Assembly: GCA_017306245.1 (NCBI GenBank)
Contig: JAFKIY010000001.1
Span: 620,001 to 684,000, forward strand
Source of the DNA: Micrococcales bacterium
GTDB taxonomy: Bacteria; Actinomycetota; Actinomycetes; Actinomycetales; Microbacteriaceae
Length of the DNA: 64,000 bases
Reading direction: 5' to 3'
This document shows, in pieces, positions 48,776 through 57,900 of this stretch. A model generated the notes under the pieces. It saw only the letters and a program-made list of their open reading frames with translations. It did no database searches and had not been told where the DNA came from. Position 1 is the first letter of the stretch. Each line of letters opens with the position of its first letter. Made by a program: the position numbers and the translations under genes.

Positions 48776-49630
48776 CTACTCGGCGAGGTTGTTGCTGATG
48801 ACGTCCAGAAGGAGACCCTTTGCACGGGCGGCGCTTTCGCCAAGGTGGTGGCTGAGCGCCGCCACGATGCCCTCGATGAGGATCGCCTGAGGGAGGCGGG
48901 ATGTCAGGGTGATTTCGTCCCGGAACGTGAGGTCCGGCATCGTCACGACGAGGCACAGCGTGGCCACTTGCGTGAGCGGGCTCCGCGCGAACGCGGTGAT
49001 CGCGATGACGGCTGCGCCCGCTTCGCGTGCAGCTTCGGCCGTCCGCAAGGTGGAAAGCGTCGCGCCGCTGCCGCTGATCACGACAAGCACGTCGTCCGCG
49101 GTGAGAAGCCGCGCGGTGATCTGCTGGCCAATGGGGTCCAGCGGGGATTCCGCGTGGCGGCCGATGCTCGTGAGCCTCGCCGCGAAATCGGTGGCGAGCG
49201 ATGCCGACAGCCCGTTGCCGATGACGACGACGCGGCCCGCCGTTTCCAGCTCGCCGAGTGCCCTGGTCACTTCCGAATCGTCCAGCAGCGCGGTCATCCC
49301 GTTGACAGTGTCGGCGACGTGGCGAAACGTCTCCCGCACTATGCCGTCGCCACCGGCCGGCACCGGTTGCCGTGGCGATTCGAGGCTCGCGTCCCTGGCG
49401 AGAAGTACGCGCAACTGCTGGTACCCGGAGAATCCGAGACTTTGACATGTGCGAACGACGGTCGCGCGCGAGGCGCCGGCAAGTTCGGCGACCTGCTGTG
49501 AGCTGAGTTCGATGATCTCGGTCGATCGGGCAAGGAACACTGCCGCGACCGCTTGCTCGGTGGGAAGCAGCGACGGCAGCAGCGACCTGATGGTGGCGAT
49601 GACCTGACCCTGGCGGTGTTCGTTCGTCAT
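48776..49630 (-). CDS. MurR/RpiR-family transcriptional regulator
   Basis: Regulator of 284 residues with an N-terminal RpiR helix-turn-helix ([20 protein letters not shown], about 43-62) and a C-terminal SIS sugar-phosphate-binding domain ([31 protein letters not shown]). Such proteins sense phosphorylated sugars. It is the seventh gene of the organophosphate operon; its ATG overlaps the phosphodiesterase stop as ATGA. The two operator-like repeats at 54918-54966, on the operon promoter, are its likely binding sites. Confidence 0.94.
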   Translation of the reverse strand: MTNEHRQGQVIATIRSLLPSLLPTEQAVAAVFLARSTEIIELSSQQVAELAGASRATVVRTCQSLGFSGYQQLRVLLARDASLESPRQPVPAGGDGIVRETFRHVADTVNGMTALLDDSEVTRALGELETAGRVVVIGNGLSASLATDFAARLTSIGRHAESPLDPIGQQITARLLTADDVLVVISGSGATLSTLRTAEAAREAGAAVIAITAFARSPLTQVATLCLVVTMPDLTFRDEITLTSRLPQAILIEGIVAALSHHLGESAARAKGLLLDVISNNLAE

Positions 49631-50469
49631 TTCGGTCCGAATCCCTTGATGATGGTGTCGACGGTGGCCCGGTCGAGCGAGAAAATCTCCTCGCCGTCAC
49701 GGGCTACGGGAACAGTGATGAAGTTAACACGCGGGGAACCAGCCAGGGGAATCGTCACGAGCGAGAATCCGCTGGCGAATGTCGCCCGTTCCGTCCCGAC
49801 CGGTGCCAGAGGGTCGGATGCGTTGGCAACGCCCGGAGCGACGAAGATCGGAATGCCGGCAGCGTTGGACGTGGTTGCGCAGTGGTAATGGCCGCACAGA
49901 ACAACCCGAACGTCGCTCCCGCTGCACGCGTCGGTGAGCGCCGAAGGATTTCGAAGTTCGAGGGCCGCGAGAAGGGCGCTTTCCGCGCCGATCGGGGGAT
50001 GGTGCAGGATGAGCACCGTGCCACGGCCCGAAGGCCCGGCCAACTCCGTCCGAAGCCACTCGAGTTGCGCGTCATCGACGAGGCCAAAGCCCTGGCCCGG
50101 CACCGAGGTGTCGAGCCGGATGATCCGGAACCCGTGGACCACCTCCACCCCGGTACGCGGACCGAGGACGGCTTCGAAGTTCTCGCGATCATCGTGATTG
50201 CCCATCGTGAACGCGACTGCGGCACCGCGTCGGGCGGCGAACGGCTCGATCAGGCGTTTCAGGTTCTCGTAGGACTCGATGGACCCGTCCTCGGACAGAT
50301 CCCCCGATACCGCAACGAGATCAAGATCATCGAGAATTGACGCGCGCTCCAGCACACGTTCGAGATGCTCCTGCGTGTCCACGATCCCGTAGTGGAGCGA
50401 CCCGTCGCCGGTGAGGTGCGTGTCTGACAGGTGAAGGATGCGCAATTCGGCAGGGGTGGATTCGGTCAT
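49627..50469 (-). CDS. Class III (Rv0805/CpdA-like) metallophosphodiesterase
   Basis: Calcineurin-fold phosphoesterase of 280 residues. All metal-binding blocks are present: [35 protein letters not shown] and CGHYHCATT. The flow of motifs, including [11 protein letters not shown], closely follows mycobacterial Rv0805, which splits cyclic nucleotides and other phosphodiesters. No signal peptide is seen, so it acts in the cytoplasm, probably on the imported compound. Both ends overlap neighbouring genes by 4 bases. Confidence 0.92.
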   Translation of the reverse strand: MTESTPAELRILHLSDTHLTGDGSLHYGIVDTQEHLERVLERASILDDLDLVAVSGDLSEDGSIESYENLKRLIEPFAARRGAAVAFTMGNHDDRENFEAVLGPRTGVEVVHGFRIIRLDTSVPGQGFGLVDDAQLEWLRTELAGPSGRGTVLILHHPPIGAESALLAALELRNPSALTDACSGSDVRVVLCGHYHCATTSNAAGIPIFVAPGVANASDPLAPVGTERATFASGFSLVTIPLAGSPRVNFITVPVARDGEEIFSLDRATVDTIIKGFGPK

Positions 50470-51341
50470 CGTTTCACCTTCCTCACCACTTTCGACACCG
50501 CGGAAATCAGGGGAAGCTGCCAATATCCGTTGATGATGCGATTGCGGACCATTCCGGAAATCTGGTCGATCGTCATCGTGACGACGACGACAACGATCAT
50601 GAGGATGCCGACAACGTCCCACACGCGGAACTGGATGTTGTCGATGAGCATTTTGCCGATGCCTCCCGCTCCGATGAGGCCGAGAATCGCCGACGCGCGC
50701 ACGCTGATTTCGAACCGGTAGAGCCAGAACGCGAGCACGTCCGGCCGTGCATTCGGCCAGACGCCCCACCGCATGACCTGAACGCGCGACGCCCCGGCGG
50801 CACGGGCGGCTTCGATTGCCCCGGTGTCCACCGACTCGAAGCTTTCGTACCCCCACTTGCCCAGCGTGCCCATGGACCCGAGGGCGATGGCGAGCGCTCC
50901 GGTGAATGCCGTCAACCCGGTCACGGACAGCATGAGGACCGCAATCACGACCTCGGGTACCGCCCGCAGCACGGCAAAGAGCCCGCGAAGCGGCAGCCTC
51001 ACGAAGAACGGGGTGAGGCCGCGCGTTGCCAGGAGGCTCAACGGAAACGACACGATGATGCCGATCATGGTTCCGAGCCACGCCATCGCCACGGACAGCA
51101 TCGTGGCACTGAACGCGTCCGGGAACTTCGCCCAGGCGGGCGGAAGGAACATGAGGCCGAGGTAGTGTACGAGCCGCTGGGGCATCGTCAGGAGCGCGCT
51201 CCAGGAAATGTCGATGCTCCAGAACGCGGCGACAACGAGAACCGTCGCTGCGATCCAGACCGCCTTTCTCGCCAAACGCCACGGCTTGCGCGGGCGGGCG
51301 ACATCCCGAGCGGCGACGAGTGCTGGTGCGTCTGCGCTCAT
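50466..51341 (-). CDS. phnE: PhnE-type ABC transporter permease (second)
   Basis: Permease of 291 residues with about six membrane helices and the coupling EAA loop IEAARAAGASRVQVMRWGVWP. The C-terminal FRVWDVVGILMIVVVVVTM is family-typical. It forms, with the preceding permease, the channel of a phosphonate/organophosphate-type importer. The ATG at 51341 overlaps the first phnE stop. The N-terminal ~25 residues are charged and cytoplasmic. Confidence 0.93.
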   Translation of the reverse strand: MSADAPALVAARDVARPRKPWRLARKAVWIAATVLVVAAFWSIDISWSALLTMPQRLVHYLGLMFLPPAWAKFPDAFSATMLSVAMAWLGTMIGIIVSFPLSLLATRGLTPFFVRLPLRGLFAVLRAVPEVVIAVLMLSVTGLTAFTGALAIALGSMGTLGKWGYESFESVDTGAIEAARAAGASRVQVMRWGVWPNARPDVLAFWLYRFEISVRASAILGLIGAGGIGKMLIDNIQFRVWDVVGILMIVVVVVTMTIDQISGMVRNRIINGYWQLPLISAVSKVVRKVKR

Positions 51342-52165
51342 GTGAGCAACCGCTTCCGCGTGAAGGAACTGAGGAGCTCAAGGAGCACGACGAGAACGAG
51401 GATCTCCAGGATGACGGTGCTCAGGTAGTGGTACTGGTAGAACGTCCGCACCTTGTCGATGAGCATCCCGAGCCCGCCGGCCCCGACGAGGCCGATCACC
51501 GCAGACGCGCGGATGTTCAATTCGAGCACGTAGATCGACTGCGAAAGGTAACTCGGTGCGATCTCGGGCAGCATCGCCGAACGGTTGGCCTTCAGCCAGG
51601 TTGCGCCCGCCGCCCGTGCGGCTTCCTGCCCGCCGCGGTCGATCCCGTCAAGCGCCTCGGAGATCAGTTTCACCATGATGCCGAGGTCGAAGAGGAAGAT
51701 CGCCATGATTCCGGACAGCGCACCGGTGCCCACGACGGTCACGAATATGGAGGCGTAGAGCAGATCAGGCACGCTTCGTACGACGTTCATGATGAAGCGC
51801 ACGACGGCGAGGAGTGTCTTATTGGGGTTCGTCGCACGCGAGGCGAGGAAGGAGAGGGGCAGCGCAACGGCGATGCTGATCGCGGTTCCGATGATGGCCA
51901 TCTGCACGGTTTGCATGAGCGCGGGCATGGTTTGCGGGATGAAGCTGTAATCCGGCTGCACGAGCTGGATAAGGGTCCGCGAGGCGTTGTTCGCATTCCG
52001 GAACAGGGCAGCGACATCCACCTCGACCGCCAGGGCGGACCACACCGTGATGCCGGCGAGGACCACAATGGCGATCGCGTATTTCGGGCCGTTTCGCGGC
52101 TTGTCCGGCCTGACCTGTACCGACTGGACAGGTTGTGGCCGTACCGCGACGGGGGGAGTGCTCAC
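51338..52165 (-). CDS. phnE: PhnE-type ABC transporter permease (first)
   Basis: Permease of 275 residues with about six helices and the EAA loop QEAARAAGATWLKANRSAMLP. It shares the block RASAVIGLVGAGGLGMLID with the second permease (RASAILGLIGAGGIGKMLID), showing that the pair arose by duplication. It starts at GTG 52165, overlapping the phnC stop as GTGA. Two separate permeases, rather than one dimer, is a common state for phosphonate-type systems. Confidence 0.93.
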   Translation of the reverse strand: MSTPPVAVRPQPVQSVQVRPDKPRNGPKYAIAIVVLAGITVWSALAVEVDVAALFRNANNASRTLIQLVQPDYSFIPQTMPALMQTVQMAIIGTAISIAVALPLSFLASRATNPNKTLLAVVRFIMNVVRSVPDLLYASIFVTVVGTGALSGIMAIFLFDLGIMVKLISEALDGIDRGGQEAARAAGATWLKANRSAMLPEIAPSYLSQSIYVLELNIRASAVIGLVGAGGLGMLIDKVRTFYQYHYLSTVILEILVLVVLLELLSSFTRKRLLT

Positions 52166-52977
52166 GGGACGACCACGGGGGCGTCGAGCACATCCTCAGC
52201 CGTGAGCGACCGGCCGTAAATGGATTCGAACACCTTCTCATCCGCTTTCGCGCCCGGGCCATCGAATACGACCCGGCCGTCACGAAGTCCGATGAGGCGC
52301 TGACCGTAGCGCCGGGCGAGATCGAGAAAGTGGAGGTTCACGACGACGGTGATGCCAAGCTCCGAATTGATGCGCTGGAGGTCCCGCATGACGACATGGG
52401 AGGTGGGCGGGTCCAGGCTTGCGGTGGGTTCGTCCGCAAGGATCACCCGGGGGCGCTGGCTGAGGGTTCTGGCGATCGCCACCCGCTGCTGCTGCCCTCC
52501 AGACAATTCCGAGGCGCTCGTGTACGCCTTGTTCACGATTTCGACGCGCTCGAGGGACTGCATCGCCAACTCGACATCATCCTTTTTCCACCAGCCGAGG
52601 AGGGAGCGGAACGCCGAGGTGTAGTAGAGCCGGCCCATGAGCACGTTATTGAGCACGGTGGTGCGTTTGGCGAGATTGAAGCTCTGGAAGATCATGCCGA
52701 CCTCGCTGCGCAGGCGCCGCAATTCCTTGCCGCGCGCGGTGGAGAGTCGATGCTCGCCGACGGTGATTTCGCCGGAGGTGATGGGTACGAGCCCGTTGAT
52801 GGTGCGAACCAGGGTGGACTTCCCGGCGCCGGACAGGCCGACGACGGCCACCATTTCACCCGGGGCGATGCTGAGACTCACGTCCTGAAGCCCGATCACG
52901 CCGTTCGGGTATGACACGTTGACGTTGTCGAAGACGATCGCAGCGCCCGTCCTGGCGCCATTAGTGGGAGCTGTCAT
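52162..52977 (-). CDS. phnC: PhnC-type ABC transporter ATPase
   Basis: ATPase of 271 residues: Walker A GLSGAGKST (47-55), Q-loop MIFQSFNLAKRT, signature LSGGQQQRVAIAR and Walker B VILADEPTASLDP, as in PhnC. The ATG at 52977 has a very strong ribosome binding site, AAAGGAGG, about ten bases ahead. It is separated from phnD by 99 bases holding a long hairpin; after it the genes overlap. Confidence 0.94.
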   Translation of the reverse strand: MTAPTNGARTGAAIVFDNVNVSYPNGVIGLQDVSLSIAPGEMVAVVGLSGAGKSTLVRTINGLVPITSGEITVGEHRLSTARGKELRRLRSEVGMIFQSFNLAKRTTVLNNVLMGRLYYTSAFRSLLGWWKKDDVELAMQSLERVEIVNKAYTSASELSGGQQQRVAIARTLSQRPRVILADEPTASLDPPTSHVVMRDLQRINSELGITVVVNLHFLDLARRYGQRLIGLRDGRVVFDGPGAKADEKVFESIYGRSLTAEDVLDAPVVVP

Positions 52978-53012
52978 GCGAGCCTTCCTCCTTTGGCTGT
53001 CGGCCGATCCGA

Positions 53013-53060
53013 GATGCCCGGTCGGGTGCGCCCGAGTGTGGCGCACCCGACCGGAGCATC
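53013..53060 (-). other. Long intercistronic hairpin between phnD and phnC
   Basis: CCGGTCGGGTGCGCC (53018-53032) is the exact reverse complement of GGCGCACCCGACCGG (53040-53054), with loop CGAGTGT. The stem continues with GATGC (53013-53017) against GCATC (53056-53060) after one bulged base (53055), 20 base pairs in all. It begins 16 bases after the phnD stop and ends 18 bases before the phnC ribosome binding site. No T-run follows, so it is likely to protect the 3' end of phnD mRNA or to act as a partial terminator, giving more binding protein than permease. Confidence 0.8.
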
Positions 53061-53076
53061 CTCATCCGCTCTGTGG

Positions 53077-54096
53077 TTAGCCGAGCCCGATCGACTTGGC
53101 GACCTCCTGCGTCTTCTGCAGCGCAGTGATGTCGGCGTCGACGAGGCCGGTGATCTGGTAGATCGCGGTGAGCGCTTTCACGCCCTCTGGTGTCGAAGCG
53201 TAGTCTTTCATCGCTTCGGCGATCTTCGTTTGCCACTTCTTGCTGAGGTTGCTGCTCAGGGAAACTCCGTCGTTCGGGATCTGGTCGGTGAGTGCGAAGA
53301 CGACGACCTTCTGTCCGACATCCGGGGTGTCCTTCTTCAGGACGCTCCTGGCATCCCAGTAGCTCGTGCCGACTTCGGCGTCGCCGTTGTAGACCGCCAG
53401 CACGCTGGCGTCGTTCGCGGTGACCTGAACCACCGTGATGTCACTGTCGACTGAGATTCCGGCCTTCTTCAGGGCGGCGACGGGGAAGATGTATCCGGCG
53501 GGCGATGCAGCCTGCAACAGCGACACCGTCGCTCCCTTGATCTTCGGGAGGCTGTCAAGCCCTGCTGGGCCAGTCCCGCCTTCCGTGCCGTTGCAGTACA
53601 GCATCCCGTTTGCGCCTTCGACGGGCGTATCGGAGCAGTACTTGTCCGGGTTGTTGGTGAAGAACTGGGATGCGTAGCTGCTCTTCCCGTTGCGCTGGGT
53701 CTGCAGGGCGGGAACCGCGCCGTACTTGTCGCAGGCCTGGCTCATTTGCAGGCTAGGGAGCATGCCGATCTGCGCCTGGTCGCTTCCGATCGCTTCGACA
53801 GCGGCCTGGTAATCCTGCGTGATGACGCCCTTGACCGGGATTCCCAGGCGGGACGTGAGCGCTTCCTCCAGCGGTTTGACGGTTTCCACCAGCTTGCTGG
53901 CGTCGCCGGAGGGTACGAGCGCGAGAGTGAGCGAAGTGGGGTCGGGCGCGTTCTCATTCGAGGTTCCCGTGCACGGACCGGAGTTGCTTGCGCCCGGTGT
54001 CGTTGATTCCTGTTGCACGCCGCATCCGCTGAGGGCGAGCGCGGCCACTATCACGAGGCCTGAGACCGACGCGATGTTCATTCTTTTCGATTTCAT
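53077..54096 (-). CDS. phnD: PhnD-type substrate-binding lipoprotein
   Basis: Extracellular solute-binding protein of 339 residues for a phosphonate/organophosphate-type importer. A lipoprotein signal peptide ends in ALALSGC (lipobox, about residue 25). The mature part has TLALVPSGDASKLVETVKPL and GIPVKGVITQDYQAAVEAI, as in PhnD. Four more cysteines in the mature protein (near residues 42, 122, 152 and 166) could form disulfides, and a glycine-rich insert (NGMLYCNGTEGGTGPAGL) is unlike enteric PhnD. The ATG at 54096 overlaps the HAD stop as ATGA. Confidence 0.93.
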   Translation of the reverse strand: MKSKRMNIASVSGLVIVAALALSGCGVQQESTTPGASNSGPCTGTSNENAPDPTSLTLALVPSGDASKLVETVKPLEEALTSRLGIPVKGVITQDYQAAVEAIGSDQAQIGMLPSLQMSQACDKYGAVPALQTQRNGKSSYASQFFTNNPDKYCSDTPVEGANGMLYCNGTEGGTGPAGLDSLPKIKGATVSLLQAASPAGYIFPVAALKKAGISVDSDITVVQVTANDASVLAVYNGDAEVGTSYWDARSVLKKDTPDVGQKVVVFALTDQIPNDGVSLSSNLSKKWQTKIAEAMKDYASTPEGVKALTAIYQITGLVDADITALQKTQEVAKSIGLG

Positions 54097-54899
54097 TGCG
54101 TTCCTGTTCTGTGAGTTGGACTTTCGTGGGTTGGGGCAGGTGAGCCGAGATGAGGGGGATGGGCTGCGCTGAACACGAGGGGGTTGCCTGCCCACTCGCG
54201 GATCCCGTCGTAGAGGGAGGGAAAATCGGATGCGACAAGGTTCGCGACACCCGCGCGCTGGCCAAAACGATCGATGTAGGCGGTCGCGCATCCCAGGCGG
54301 AGGGGAACGGCGATGTCGTTGGACCAGATGTCCCCGACGACCATCACCGTCTCTGCCTGTCGATTTCCGGCGGGGCCGGTCACGAGGAGTTCGGGAATGA
54401 TCGATTCCCAGCCGCTCGGCTTGTCGGCATCCGTGATGACCCGGTCGATTTCTGCAGCGAGCCCGAGGGTTTCGACGGTTTCCGCAATTCCAGGTTGCGG
54501 AGCGTTCGTGATGAGAACGATCGTTGTCGTGGGGTGCAGTTCGCTCAGCAGGCCTTTGAGCCCGGCCGGCGCGTGCACGTCCAGCGCTCCGCGGGCAAGT
54601 TCTCGCCGACTCGTGGCGTATGCAGCCTGAAGTTGTTGCGGCGTTGCGTAGGGGGCTGTGAGCTGGGCGACTGCGTCGTACCCGTCCGAGAAGGTCTGCG
54701 AGTTCGGTTCGCCGTCCAGAAACGCTTCCAGTTGGCGGCGGATGTCGTCGTGCAGTTGATGGTGTGCGGCGCCGCTTTGATGGCCGATGGTTTCCACTAT
54801 CGCGTTGGCGTACGCCCACACGGGTGCGTCTCCGATGCACAGGGTGCCGTCAAAGTCGAGGACGAGTATCGGCTTGGGGGTGTCAGCGCCGTTGATCAC
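54093..54899 (-). CDS. HAD-family phosphatase, first gene of organophosphate operon
   Basis: Protein of 268 residues. HAD motif I is LDFDGTLC (D15, D17), motif II VLITNAPQPG, motif III around K in DADKPSGWES and motif IV VVGDIWSNDIAVPLRLG, the layout of phosphoglycolate-phosphatase-like enzymes. It starts at GTG 54899, fixed by the promoter 6 bases ahead. It probably removes phosphate from the imported or processed ligand. The last ~25 residues (proline/histidine/threonine-rich) look unstructured. Confidence 0.9.
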   Translation of the reverse strand: MINGADTPKPILVLDFDGTLCIGDAPVWAYANAIVETIGHQSGAAHHQLHDDIRRQLEAFLDGEPNSQTFSDGYDAVAQLTAPYATPQQLQAAYATSRRELARGALDVHAPAGLKGLLSELHPTTTIVLITNAPQPGIAETVETLGLAAEIDRVITDADKPSGWESIIPELLVTGPAGNRQAETVMVVGDIWSNDIAVPLRLGCATAYIDRFGQRAGVANLVASDFPSLYDGIREWAGNPLVFSAAHPPHLGSPAPTHESPTHRTGTQ

Positions 54900-54905
54900 C
54901 AGTGC

Positions 54906-54934
54906 AGGTTACGCTCTTGTGAACGAAATGTCCA
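54906..54934 (-). promoter_or_regulatory. Promoter of the organophosphate operon
   Basis: Reading the minus strand: -35 TGGACA (54934-54929, five of six consensus bases), a 17-base spacer, -10 TAACCT (54911-54906), six bases, then the GTG of the HAD gene. Transcription should start at or next to the start codon, giving a leaderless message. It is the clearest complete promoter in the window. Confidence 0.7.
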
Positions 54935-54936
54935 CA
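54918..54936. promoter_or_regulatory. Operator-like inverted repeat 1 (candidate RpiR site)
   Basis: TGTGAAC-GAAAT-GTCCACA; the two arms match at six of seven positions. It covers the -35 element and most of the spacer of the operon promoter, so a bound protein would block RNA polymerase. Its centre is 30 bases from that of repeat 2. Confidence 0.65.
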
Positions 54937-54947
54937 CAACACAGTTT

Positions 54948-54966
54948 TGTGAACGTTTTGTTCACG
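54948..54966. promoter_or_regulatory. Operator-like inverted repeat 2 (candidate RpiR site)
   Basis: TGTGAAC-GTTTT-GTTCACG; the six-base arms GTGAAC and GTTCAC are exact reverse complements around five bases. It shares the left arm and the 5-base spacer with repeat 1, about three helical turns away, on the same DNA face. It lies just upstream of the -35 box in the 96-base gap before dnaE2. Confidence 0.65.
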
Positions 54967-54995
54967 TTCTTTTCGGTAGCGACAGACTGCCTGCG

Positions 54996-57900
54996 TTAGT
55001 GGAAGTCCCGCGAGGGAATGCGGGTCACCAGAAGCAACGGCTCCAGCCGGTCGGCGAGAATGTTCGTGACACCCTCCGGGGATCGTTCGAGGATGCCGCG
55101 CACGATGAGCGCCGATGATTCGCGCGCGACTCTGCGGTACCGTTTCCACACTCCGACGCTGCAGATGACGTTCACGAGCCCCGACTCGTCCTCGAGGTTC
55201 ATGAACGTGATGCCGCTCGCGGTGGACGGCCTCTGCCGGTGGGTGACGACCCCGCCCACTTCGATTCGTCGCCCGGATTCCGCCGTCACGAGCTGTGCTG
55301 CTGGGAGCACGCCCCGGTCGTCCAGAAGCGGCCGGACGTGGTGGACCGGATGATCGGTCGTGGAGATTCCCGTCGCCCACAGGTCCGCGATGAGGACTTC
55401 CGCTTCCGTGGGGAGCCGGAACAGTGGCGGTTGCACCGTCACGAGCGTTCCCGCCAAATACTCCGCCCTGTTCTGGGCGGCCGAGCCGGCCATCCACAAC
55501 GCTTCGCGCACCGTGAGGCCGAAGCAGTCGAAAGCGCCGGCAGCAGCGAGTGCCTCAAGCTGCGGCGTGGTGAGTCCGACGCGGTGCACGAGATCCGCCT
55601 GGTCGCGGTAGGGCCCGTGAGTTTCGCGTTCGGAGACAATTCGTTCTGCGAGGGCGCTGCCGATGCCCTTCACCTCGGCGAGCCCCAGCCGCACGGCCAT
55701 GCGCGCATCCCGGCGGTGATCGTCGGTCGTGAACGGCGCTGACCGGTCGAACGCGCCGACGGGCGGCTGTTCGAAGGCGAGGCAGGATTCACGCGGAATC
55801 CGCGTTTCCCGCCCGAGTTCCTCCAGCCCAGCCTCTGCACCACTCACGAGCACGTCGGGCTTGCGGACTTCAACGCCGTGCCTTCTGGCGTCCGAAACGA
55901 GCGAGGCGGGGGAGTAGAACCCCATGGGCTGTGCGCGCAGGAGCGAAGCAAGGAACGCAGCGGGGTAGTGCAGTTTGAGCCACGAACTCGCGTACACGAG
56001 AAGCGCAAAGCTCAGCGAGTGGCTTTCGGCGAACCCGAAGTTCGCGAACGCCTGGATCTTCCGGTAAATGTCGTCGGAGGCCTCCTGAGTGAGGCCGTTC
56101 TCGGCCATCCCCGCATACAGCTTTTCGCGCAGCTTCTCGATGCGTTCGACGCCTCGCTTGGAGCCCATTGCCCGGCGCAGCAGGTCGGCATCTTCGCCGG
56201 TGCAGTTGCCGACCGCCATCGCCATTTGCATGAGCTGCTCCTGGAACACGGGGATGCCGAGCGTGCGCTCGAGCGGTTCGACGAGCTTCGGATGCGCGTA
56301 GGTGACTTTCTCCCTGCCCAGCTTGCGGCGCACGTACGGGTGCACGGCCCCGCCCTGGATGGGACCCGGGCGAATCATCGCAATCTCCACGACGAGGTCG
56401 TAAAACTTGCGCGGCTGCAGCCTCGGGAGCAGCCCCATTTGGGCACGCGACTCGACCTGAAACACCCCGATGGAGTCGGCGCGGCACAGCATGTCGTACA
56501 CGCCGGCTTCCTCGCGCGGGATGGTCGACAGTTCCCAGCTTTCGCCCAGATGGTCGCGCACGAGGTCGAAACAGTATTGGATGGCCGCGAGCATCCCGAG
56601 GCCGAGCAGGTCGAACTTCACGAGGCCCATCCACGCGCAATCATCCTTGTCCCACTGCACGACCGTGCGGCCATCCATGCGACCGTGCTCAATTGGCACG
56701 ACTTCACCAACAGGACGATCGGTGAGCACCATGCCGCCCGAGTGGATACCGAGGTGCCTGGGAAACGTGAGCACTTGCTGCGCGAGTTCAATGACCGGTT
56801 CCGGGATGTCATGGTCGCCGGTCGTGAGGCTGTGCCGTTCGATTTGCTTCGAGTACGCATCCTGCTGACCGGGGGAGTGCCCGAGCGCCTTGGCCATGTC
56901 CCGCACGGCCACTTTGGGGCGGTAACTGATGACGTTCGCCACCTGGGCGGCGTTGTACCTGCCGTACTTGCGGTACACGTACTGGATGATTTCTTCGCGC
57001 CGATCCGAGTCGAAGTCGACGTCGATGTCCGGTTCCTCGTCGCGCAGGCTCGAGAGGAACCGCTCGAACGGCAGCTTGTAGTAGATCGAGTCGACAGCCG
57101 TGATGTTCAGGAGGTAGCACACGGCCGAGTTCGCGGCGCTGCCCCGACCCTGGCACAGGATGCCGCGGCTGCGCGCCTCCCGCACGATGTCGTGCACGAT
57201 GAGGAAGTAGCCGGGGAAGTCCTTCTGTTCGATCACGGCGAGCTCGCGTTCGATCCGGTCGCGGTCGGCGCCGGTGGCCTTGGGATACTTCACGGGCACG
57301 GCGTCCCACACGAGGTGCCTCAGCCAGCTCATCGGGGTGTGGCCGGGCGGAACATCCTGCTTCGGAAGGCCAGGCTTCACGCTGCGCAGGCGAAAGGCCA
57401 GGTCGTCGGCGAACTCGACCGTGCGCTCGATCGCGCCCGGATATCGCGCGAACTTCGCGGCCATCTCCGCGCCGCTGCGCACGTGGGCGGCACCGGATGC
57501 CGGAAGCCAGCCGTCCAGGTCGTCGAGGCTCCGGCGGGCGCGCACGGCGGCCAGTGCTGTGGCGAGCCGATGCCTCTCCGGCGTCGCGTAGTGGACGTTG
57601 CCCGTGGCGACGACCGGAAGCCCCTGCCGGGCAGCTAACGTGGCCAGGGCGTCGTTGTGGGCGTCGTCGAGCGGGTTTCCGTGGTGATGCAGCTCGACGG
57701 CAAGGTTGTCACGCCCGAAACGCTCCACGAGGTCACCCAGCTCGCGCGCGGCAGCCTTGGTGTTTTCGTCAACAAGCGCCTGCCGCACGCGCCCTTTGCG
57801 GCATCCCGTGAGGATGAGCCAGTGCCCGCCGGCACGCTCGGCGAGGTCGTCGAGGTCGTAGATCGGGCGGCCCTTCTCTGCCCCGGCGAGCTGTGCAGCG

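Noticed and set aside
55878..57638. 586-codon plus-strand open frame inside dnaE2
   Set aside because: Antisense to dnaE2, which is complete with all active-site motifs; rich in His/Arg/Val as expected of a shadow frame.
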